Assembly (NCBI GenBank): GCA_029219465.1
Contig: JAQXTL010000004.1
Coordinates: 310,001 to 374,000 of the forward strand
Length of the DNA: 64,000 nucleotides
Source of the DNA: Methanobacteriaceae archaeon
GTDB lineage: Archaea > Methanobacteriota > Methanobacteria > Methanobacteriales > Methanobacteriaceae
Direction: 5' to 3'
Part shown: in pieces, positions 58,208-64,000 of the stretch
How the letters are laid out: each line of letters opens with the position of its first letter
How positions within the stretch are numbered: the first letter of the stretch is position 1
The notes under the pieces: generated by a model
What the model was told of the DNA's origin: nothing
Seen by the model: only the letters and a program-made list of their open reading frames with translations
The model's database searches: none
Program-made: the position numbers and the translations under genes

Positions 58208-59614
58208 TTAAATACCCTCTATTGAATCTTTAAAATTTCTTTCGAATAAAAATGCTCTTGCTGGACATGCATTCTTACATGCTCCACAATAAATACAATT
58301 TTCTTCATTAACAACAAAATTACCGTCAATTTTATCAATTGCATCATATGAACAAGTTTTATAACATAATCCACAGTGCATACATAATTCCTGTTCAATG
58401 AAATTGAATCCATCTTTGATTTCATTTTTATACATTGTAGATTTAGGAATTGCATCAACCGGACAATGTACTGCACAGTTTTCACATAATATACATTTAT
58501 CCAAATCAACGGAAATGCTTCCTCTGTTAAGTGTAATAGCTTGTTTTTGACATACTTCAGCACAGATTCCACATGAAATACAATCATCTGAGACTTTTCC
58601 ATCCCATAAGTAAGTCATGAATTTACGTGCATCAACTTCATTACACACTTGAACACATTTTCCACAAAATACACAAAATCCGGATAATGTTGCTAATTCT
58701 ACGTCTTTAAATTCATCGTAGACAAACATATCTCCGTCTTCAGCTAAAGTATGAACCGGACAGCGACTAATAGCTACATCATGATTTTGATTTTCAACAT
58801 CACAGGTTGGATCATATCTTAATTTACCATCAACTTTCTTATGAGAGTCATTTTCACATAAATCAGCACATAATCCACAGTTTAAACATGAAATTAATGA
58901 ACCTGTTGACTTTTGATTTAATTTATTAACTGTAATTTCAAAGTCACTTACTGAAATTGCCTCGTGAGGACAAGCTTTCAAACAGTTAAGACAAAGAGTA
59001 CAGGAATTTTTATTGATAATTTGATGTTTATTCATTGAACCGTTAGGACAGACATCTTCACAAACTCTACATTCACAGCAGATTCCTTCATCTCTGTCGA
59101 TTTTAACATGAATCGCACCTGTTGGACAATATTCACTACATCTTCCACATAAAATACAATTGTCCATATCAGTTCCAAAGTAATTTCTTGAAATCATTTT
59201 TGTTTCACTTTCTTTTTTGTGAGGAACTTTATTTATTGGTGGATTGAGAATTTGAATTGATCTAATTAAGTTCAATTGTTTGTCTTTTTCAAGTTCATAT
59301 CCGTCAACACGGTTTGGACATGCTTCCTGACAAACACCACAACGTGCACAAATACCATACACAATACCGTCTTCAATAGTAATATTATCAATAGGACAGT
59401 TGTATAGACACATTCCACAACCATTACATTTAGCTCTATCTACAACATATCCTCCATAGCTATTTTGGAAAATTGCTCCATTAGGACAGTTTTTATGACA
59501 TATTCCACAGGTAAGACAGCTAAATGATTTTCCATTGATAAATTTAATAGCTTTTGTAGGGCATTGATTAATACAATCTCTTTTTCCTTCACATGTATTA
59601 GTTGACAAAAACAT
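58208..59614 (-). CDS. ehbK: Energy-converting hydrogenase B polyferredoxin subunit
   Basis: EhbK (468 aa) has twelve full C-x2-C-x2-C-x3-C motifs along its length, plus incomplete cysteine groups at the N-terminus (residues 8-18) and near residue 255. It would hold at least twelve [4Fe-4S] clusters and act as an electron wire. The spacing of the first group (C-x5-C-x3-CP) is not canonical. The protein is 12 bases after ehbJ. Confidence 0.92.
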   Translation of the reverse strand: MFLSTNTCEGKRDCINQCPTKAIKFINGKSFSCLTCGICHKNCPNGAIFQNSYGGYVVDRAKCNGCGMCLYNCPIDNITIEDGIVYGICARCGVCQEACPNRVDGYELEKDKQLNLIRSIQILNPPINKVPHKKESETKMISRNYFGTDMDNCILCGRCSEYCPTGAIHVKIDRDEGICCECRVCEDVCPNGSMNKHQIINKNSCTLCLNCLKACPHEAISVSDFEITVNKLNQKSTGSLISCLNCGLCADLCENDSHKKVDGKLRYDPTCDVENQNHDVAISRCPVHTLAEDGDMFVYDEFKDVELATLSGFCVFCGKCVQVCNEVDARKFMTYLWDGKVSDDCISCGICAEVCQKQAITLNRGSISVDLDKCILCENCAVHCPVDAIPKSTMYKNEIKDGFNFIEQELCMHCGLCYKTCSYDAIDKIDGNFVVNEENCIYCGACKNACPARAFLFERNFKDSIEGI

Positions 59615-59626
59615 AACAATAACCCC

Positions 59627-59878
59627 TTATTTACTCCTTGCAAATAAAAATTTGCCTACAAAAATTCCTATTAAAGCAGATACAAATGCAGTTGAAATTG
59701 GTAAATCTGTATAGAACGGATAATTACCAAATTGCCAAGCAGCAATAAGTCCTGCAATAAAGATTACTACAAATGATGCTAAAGTAAATTCCATATCAGA
59801 GCGGTTAACTTTGATTTGAGTTCCTATAATTGCACCTAATATAAATCCGAATATAATTGGGCCTAAACTTAACATCAT
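59627..59878 (-). CDS. ehbJ: Energy-converting hydrogenase B subunit J (membrane)
   Basis: A small membrane protein (83 aa) with about three helices, in the ehbJ place between ehbI and the polyferredoxin gene. It starts with two ATG codons inside the ehbI stop region; the second (59875) is better spaced from AGGAG. No recognisable catalytic motif. Confidence 0.82.
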   Translation of the reverse strand: MMLSLGPIIFGFILGAIIGTQIKVNRSDMEFTLASFVVIFIAGLIAAWQFGNYPFYTDLPISTAFVSALIGIFVGKFLFARSK

Positions 59879-60351
59879 TCATTCTCCTGTGTAAATTTTT
59901 TAAATCCTGCAAATGCAATAACAATTGAGGATAATCCAACAAATACCTTTAATCCTACGAAAATATTGAGATATGGAATAATTCCTGCGTTTGTAACATC
60001 AGGATAATGGAAAATATTTTGAATCATAGCTGGAACAACATTTGATAAGTCTGCACCAACATTGTATAAGAATGATCCACCAAGCAATAAACCAACTAAT
60101 CCTAATGCAATAAATCCAAGTGCACCGATTGATTCTAAAACTTCAATAAATGCATGTGAAAATTCCAATGGAGAATTACCTACACCGTAAACAAGAATAG
60201 ATAAGATAACTCCACCTGCAATCATAGCACCACCTTGGAAACCTCCACCAGGAGTGATGTGACCACCAAGAATAGTCATTATACCAATACAAATCAATAT
60301 AATTGAGATTGGTAGGGAAATTAATTTTAAAATCATACTAGTTTGACTCAT
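59875..60351 (-). CDS. ehbI: Energy-converting hydrogenase B subunit I (MrpB-like)
   Basis: The product (158 aa) has about four membrane helices and the GGHITPGGGFQGGAMIAGG motif of MrpB/MnhB-type antiporter subunits. It would be part of the ion-translocating module of Ehb. It overlaps ehbH and ehbJ by four bases. Confidence 0.88.
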   Translation of the reverse strand: MSQTSMILKLISLPISIILICIGIMTILGGHITPGGGFQGGAMIAGGVILSILVYGVGNSPLEFSHAFIEVLESIGALGFIALGLVGLLLGGSFLYNVGADLSNVVPAMIQNIFHYPDVTNAGIIPYLNIFVGLKVFVGLSSIVIAFAGFKKFTQENE

Positions 60352-60629
60352 TGTTTATCCCCCAATAATCCTTTACCAAAGATAAGTAAAACAATTAAAC
60401 CTGCGCTTAATAAGATAATTGATTCTCCTAATGTATCGTAAGCTCTGAAATCGAAAATAACTGCAGTAATTAAGTTTGGAGCTATTTTGGTTCCTACTGC
60501 ATTGTAAATATAACTTACACCAGGATTAATCATATTACTTAAATGAAATACTGCATCCAATAAAGTAACAGATAAAATTGCTGCCATTATAGATGCAATT
60601 AAATTACGAATTGTAGTGTGATTAGACAA
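60348..60629 (-). CDS. ehbH: Energy-converting hydrogenase B subunit H
   Basis: A membrane protein (93 aa from the chosen start) with about two or three helices, resembling hydrogenase MbhE/MrpB-N-type subunits (FDFRAYDTLGESIIL near the C-terminus). TTG 60629 is chosen because GGGGTGGT is spaced well for it and it overlaps the ehbG stop by eight bases. An ATG at 60668 in the same frame would overlap ehbG by 47 bases. The start is uncertain. Confidence 0.78.
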   Translation of the reverse strand: MSNHTTIRNLIASIMAAILSVTLLDAVFHLSNMINPGVSYIYNAVGTKIAPNLITAVIFDFRAYDTLGESIILLSAGLIVLLIFGKGLLGDKQ

Positions 60630-60957
60630 GAGTACCACCCCAATATAATAATGAACAAATAATTGCAAGAGTTACCATTGAATAGAATAACATCTTATCT
60701 AATGAATCCTCTTGTTCAATTTTAAACTTCGGAATAAGTGGAATATTAACAATCAATACAACTACAACGATTAAAGCAAATAATCCTGCAATTAAAACAT
60801 TGACATGTCTTAACAAAAGAGTTGCTAAAACTAATGAAACAATTAAGAATATTTCAGCAGTAATACTTCCTGAAACATCTGCATTAGTTACAGGACCTGG
60901 AGAGAACAATTTCCTGAATTGTGCAACCACATCAAAGATTTTATCATATAAACTCAT
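60622..60957 (-). CDS. ehbG: Energy-converting hydrogenase B subunit G (membrane)
   Basis: The product (111 aa) has about three membrane helices (from residue 30) after a short soluble start ([21 protein letters not shown]). It sits in the ehbG place, with a four-base overlap to ehbF. No known motif beyond the family. Confidence 0.82.
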   Translation of the reverse strand: MSLYDKIFDVVAQFRKLFSPGPVTNADVSGSITAEIFLIVSLVLATLLLRHVNVLIAGLFALIVVVVLIVNIPLIPKFKIEQEDSLDKMLFYSMVTLAIICSLLYWGGTLV

Positions 60958-62411
60958 AATATTCCCCCTACAAAGGTAGAGATTCCATTAATAATAGGAT
61001 CAGGGTATAAACCTAAGATAACGATAATTACCAATAATACTCCCATTGCAAAAATCATTGCACGAGGAACCTCTTTATTTTCAACATCCAATTTAGCTGG
61101 TTTTGGTTTTAAGAACATTGCATAGAATGTTTTTACAAATACTACAAATGTAGCGATACTTGCCATAATTGCTAAAATTGATAATTCTGGGAATCCGCAG
61201 CTTAAAGAAGCTTGAACAAGCATTAATTTAGATTGGAATCCGCTTAACGGTGGAACACCAGCCATAGCTAAACCACCAATTAAAAGCATAATACTTACTT
61301 TTGGATGGTATGCTAAAAGACCACCAAGTTTACGTGTATCAACTTCATTTGTTGCCTCAACAATTGCACCAAATCCGATGAATAGTAATGCAGTAATAAT
61401 GATTTCATTTAATGCTTGGAAAAGTCCTGCAGTAATTGCATAATTAGTTCCAAGACCAATACCTAAACCAATAAAACCTAATTCCCCGACTGCTAAAAAT
61501 CCAATCATTCTTCTAAAGTCAGTTTGGGTCAATGCTAATGAAACACCCAAAATCATAGCCAAGATAGAGAAGAAAACTATGAGAACTTCGAATATTGGCA
61601 ATACAGAATAAATTCTAAACATTACTAAAACAATTGAAATCATTGAGATAACTGTAAATGACTGAAGTAAAGCTGCTCCGTGAGGTTCTGCTTTTGAATA
61701 AATTCCAGATTTTATAGTATGGAAAGGTGGTAAACCAGACGCATATAACCAACCAAAGAAGATTAGTCCGAGTGATAATAAAAATACTGGAGATGTAGGT
61801 TTTACTAAACCATTGTGAATAGCAGCCACAATATCTGTTATGTTTACACTACCAGTCAATGCAAGTAAAAATCCAATTCCTAAAAGCATTATTGGACTTC
61901 CAATTGATCCTAAAATCATATATTTTAAAGCCATTTCATAACTGTAGTCAATAGAAGATGCTGCAACAATACCTACCTGAGCAAGTGCCAATATTTCAAA
62001 GAATACAAACATATGGAAGATATCGTCAGTTAAGAGCAATGCAGTAACTGCAGCAGTACCTAAGAACAATAAGAATAAATAAGGACCGGAAACTTTTCTA
62101 TATTTGGTTAAATAAACAAATACAACTAAAAATGTTAAAAGTCCAAGAGCAGCTATGAATATTTGTTGTAAGCTTGTAAATGAATATGTAATCGCTGGGT
62201 GATAAACCACGTTTGTTACATTATCCAAAATCGGTTCATATCCTCCAAAGTAGTGGAAACCATAATTGGACAATAATGGAATTATTGGAAGACAGATTGC
62301 AACTACAAATGCAAAGATTTTAGTAACTTTGTTGAATTTTGAAAAAGCACTAATAAGCAATGCTGCAATTAATGGAATGATAACCATAATTGGGATTAAT
62401 TCATTCATCAT
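60954..62411 (-). CDS. ehbF: Energy-converting hydrogenase B subunit F (antiporter-like)
   Basis: EhbF (485 aa) is the large NuoN/MrpD-like antiporter-type membrane subunit with about fourteen helices. A Glu in helix 5 ([11 protein letters not shown]), a Lys in [21 protein letters not shown] and [15 protein letters not shown] late in the chain are the usual ion-path marks. It starts with ATG-ATG near 62411, with GGAGG upstream. Confidence 0.92.
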   Translation of the reverse strand: MMNELIPIMVIIPLIAALLISAFSKFNKVTKIFAFVVAICLPIIPLLSNYGFHYFGGYEPILDNVTNVVYHPAITYSFTSLQQIFIAALGLLTFLVVFVYLTKYRKVSGPYLFLLFLGTAAVTALLLTDDIFHMFVFFEILALAQVGIVAASSIDYSYEMALKYMILGSIGSPIMLLGIGFLLALTGSVNITDIVAAIHNGLVKPTSPVFLLSLGLIFFGWLYASGLPPFHTIKSGIYSKAEPHGAALLQSFTVISMISIVLVMFRIYSVLPIFEVLIVFFSILAMILGVSLALTQTDFRRMIGFLAVGELGFIGLGIGLGTNYAITAGLFQALNEIIITALLFIGFGAIVEATNEVDTRKLGGLLAYHPKVSIMLLIGGLAMAGVPPLSGFQSKLMLVQASLSCGFPELSILAIMASIATFVVFVKTFYAMFLKPKPAKLDVENKEVPRAMIFAMGVLLVIIVILGLYPDPIINGISTFVGGIL

Positions 62412-62787
62412 ATTCCTCCTGTTTTGATGTATCAGCCAACATTACACTAGTACTTAAAGTTCCATATCTTCTATAAAGAACCATTACCAATGCAAGCATA
62501 ATAGCAAGAGTACTTGCACCAATTACAATACTAGTAAGTACTAAACCGAAAGGTAGCGGATATGCTGCATTTGAAGCAAACCATGTAGTGTCCATACCAG
62601 GCATTAAGATAGGTACAACACCACCAGCTTTATAACCAATAGCAACAATGAATAGGTTTACACCTTCTTCAATGAAACTAATACCAATAATTTTCTTTAT
62701 GATGTTATCAACAAAAATTGCAGCATAAATCCCAACAATAATCAATGCAACTGAAGTTAATAATATCACTAATTGAGTTTGTGCCAT
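62401..62787 (-). CDS. ehbE: Energy-converting hydrogenase B subunit E (NuoK/MrpC-like)
   Basis: The product (128 aa) has three membrane helices and the loops of NuoK/MrpC subunits ([33 protein letters not shown]). It is longer than bacterial NuoK, with an extra tail of about 15 residues. It overlaps ehbD by one base and ehbF by 11 bases. Confidence 0.9.
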   Translation of the reverse strand: MAQTQLVILLTSVALIIVGIYAAIFVDNIIKKIIGISFIEEGVNLFIVAIGYKAGGVVPILMPGMDTTWFASNAAYPLPFGLVLTSIVIGASTLAIMLALVMVLYRRYGTLSTSVMLADTSKQEEYDE

Positions 62788-63020
62788 TAGTTATCCACCC
62801 TCTGAGTTTTTTTAACAGCAAGAGCAATAAATACAGGTACAATAGCTGCACACACAATAGCCTGAGTCATAGCAACATCAGGTGCTAATAATACCTGGAA
62901 GAGAACTGCAATAGCTCCACCGGAAAATCCTGTTAATATTGCTGCTTTCAATAAATCTTTTTGGATAATAGCAAGGACGGCACTTAAAACTGCAATTAAA
63001 CATAAAACATATACTATCAT
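62787..63020 (-). CDS. ehbD: Energy-converting hydrogenase B subunit D (DUF4040)
   Basis: A membrane protein (77 aa) of DUF4040/MbhD type with about three helices and the central [29 protein letters not shown] pattern (conserved PDVA). ATG 63020 (MIVYVLCL) is chosen; a TTG at 63038 lies in the ehbC 3' end. It is part of the ion module. Confidence 0.86.
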   Translation of the reverse strand: MIVYVLCLIAVLSAVLAIIQKDLLKAAILTGFSGGAIAVLFQVLLAPDVAMTQAIVCAAIVPVFIALAVKKTQRVDN

Positions 63021-63021
63021 C

Positions 63022-63444
63022 TTACTCGCCCTCTTCAATTTCTAGTGTAGTTACAGAAAATCTTTCATCAGTTTTAAGTTTTTGTGAATTTTCACTTTCT
63101 AAAGATTGCATTTTATCTTTAGGATGTAAGAATGGATTATCTTCAACTACATCTTGTTCAACATTTTCTAAATCCAAATTATTTTCTCTATCTTCTTTTT
63201 TCCAATAAGCGTTAGCGATTGCATGTGCAATAAATGGTGCTAAAACAAAATAGATTCCAGCAAGTAAATATTGACCTAAACCAATCATTGCAAGGACACA
63301 TGCAATATCAAAAACACCCACAATATGAATTCTTGCATAAACAACATTCTTTGTGTTTTTATCTAAACTAATAAGTCCAATTGCAGAAATTATAGTTAAA
63401 ATAGCTGCTATGATAAGAATAATAGACTGAATATATTCTATCAT
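63022..63444 (-). CDS. ehbC: Energy-converting hydrogenase B subunit C (MrpG-like)
   Basis: The product (140 aa) has three membrane helices of MrpG/MnhG type in the first 90 residues, followed by a charged cytoplasmic tail of about 50 residues that typical MrpG proteins lack. It overlaps ehbB by four bases. Confidence 0.86.
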   Translation of the reverse strand: MIEYIQSIILIIAAILTIISAIGLISLDKNTKNVVYARIHIVGVFDIACVLAMIGLGQYLLAGIYFVLAPFIAHAIANAYWKKEDRENNLDLENVEQDVVEDNPFLHPKDKMQSLESENSQKLKTDERFSVTTLEIEEGE

Positions 63445-63707
63445 TCTCCATCACCCCCCAAAACTACAGCAAAAGCAACAGTACCTACAAAACCAAAGAA
63501 TATTAAAGCTAATGATATATCTCTAAAGAATTCGAGATTATACAAGCCACCAATGATTAATAATAAAACTGCAAATGCATTAACCACAGCAGAACTTCCT
63601 AAAATCCCCATAGAAGTGGATTTATAAGCACTTGCTCTTAATGCAACTAGCATAAATATCATTAATGCAATAATCATAAAATATTTTGAAATACTTAAAA
63701 TATCCAT
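63441..63707 (-). CDS. ehbB: Energy-converting hydrogenase B subunit B (MrpF-like)
   Basis: A membrane protein (88 aa) with three helices, of MrpF/MnhF type. It is 42 bases after ehbA and overlaps ehbC by four bases. Length and helix pattern fit. Confidence 0.86.
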   Translation of the reverse strand: MDILSISKYFMIIALMIFMLVALRASAYKSTSMGILGSSAVVNAFAVLLLIIGGLYNLEFFRDISLALIFFGFVGTVAFAVVLGGDGE

Positions 63708-63749
63708 ACTATCTCACTCGATTAATCAATCAAAAATATTAAAATAACC

Positions 63750-64000
63750 CTATTCCAACATTTTCTTAATGTATTTTTCAAAAGGAATAACATCCTCTTT
63801 TGTTCTTGGAGAAATAGTAGCCACTTTGATAATGTTATTTTCACTGTCTAAATCAACAGACAAAGTACCAGGAGTCAAAGAAATACTGTTTGCCAAAATT
63901 GTCTGTGAAACTGGTCTTTCTAAAACAGTTTCAATATCAAAAACAACAGGATCAATATTTCTTCTCATAATTCCATTAAAAGCAACGTCAAAGGTTGCTT
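63750..64000 (-). CDS. ehbA: Energy-converting hydrogenase B subunit A, C-terminal part
   Basis: The ATG at 63968 is internal: the frame stays open to the window edge and the added residues (DVAFNGI before MRRNIDP) continue an MrpE-like protein. About 82 residues of the C-terminus are seen, with the conserved SQTILANSISLTPGTLSVD segment. The start is outside the window. EhbA is the first subunit of the operon and belongs to the MrpE/MnhE family. Confidence 0.85.
   Translation of the reverse strand, partial: ATFDVAFNGIMRRNIDPVVFDIETVLERPVSQTILANSISLTPGTLSVDLDSENNIIKVATISPRTKEDVIPFEKYIKKMLE

Noticed and set aside
58208-59643. Extra reading frames inside ehbK on the same strand.
   Set aside because: They are shadows of the cysteine-rich real frame, with no ribosome site.
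60630-60668. Longer ehbH from ATG 60668.
   Set aside because: It would overlap ehbG by 47 bases and has no ribosome site; TTG 60629 has a good one.
1-64000. CRISPR array, insertion sequence, prophage, rRNA or tRNA genes.
   Set aside because: No regularly spaced repeats, transposase, phage genes or RNA-gene signatures were seen when reading both strands.

Overview
The window is a piece of an archaeal methanogen chromosome, order Methanobacteriales, most likely genus Methanobrevibacter. The signs are: very AT-rich intergenic DNA; complete mcrBDCGA and mtrEDCBAFGH operons next to each other; a family-B DNA polymerase that stops just after motif C (the split PolB of this order); the membrane hydrogenase operon ehbA-Q; archaeal genes such as Nop5/fibrillarin, a proteasome beta subunit and FttA; and large secreted adhesin-like proteins typical of gut Methanobrevibacter. 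Species cannot be fixed from sequence reading alone.

Layout. 1-11.1 kb (minus): mcr operon, then mtr operon, then the start of a methanogenesis-marker-14 gene, so the last two steps of methanogenesis are encoded in tandem. 11.6-14.4 kb: the McrA arginine methylase Mmp10, the MCR-activation component Mmp7 and an unrecognised partner gene. 14.4-31.5 kb: a mostly housekeeping stretch with cofactor genes (comB and comC for coenzyme M, mptA for methanopterin, cofG for F420), tRNA modification (trm1, taw2, an Ncs6/TtuA-like enzyme), an Lrp regulator, psmB, fttA and purM. 31.7-34 kb: a secreted adhesin-like protein behind a Fur-box-like palindrome. 34-41 kb: polB1, an AI-2E-type membrane protein, pyrKD, a coiled-coil protein, nop5 and fibrillarin. 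41-48.6 kb: a structured intergenic element, a frameshifted coaBC, two exported or membrane proteins, pheA with an apparent non-AUG start, two four-CBS proteins and the queE/queD/DUF366 set. 48.7-54.2 kb: a nucleotidyltransferase, a sodium-dependent transporter, a broken adhesin gene and a lone Cas4-like protein. 54.2-64 kb (minus): ehbQ to ehbA; ehbA runs off the right edge.

How the genes work together. Mtr and Mcr carry the methyl group from tetrahydromethanopterin to coenzyme M and then to methane. Mmp10 and Mmp7 mature or activate Mcr. ComB and ComC supply coenzyme M, MptA supplies the methanopterin carrier, CofG supplies F420, and Ehb supplies low-potential ferredoxin for carbon assimilation.

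Many genes end in perfect hairpins followed by T-runs, and several appear to be leaderless. No tRNA, rRNA, CRISPR array, insertion sequence or prophage was seen. The most useful oddities are the coaBC frameshift, the AUA start of pheA, the poly-A-disrupted adhesin, the Fur-like operator, the 41.1 kb hairpin RNA candidate, the dyads around fttA and mtr, and the Cas4-like protein with a replaced catalytic glutamate.
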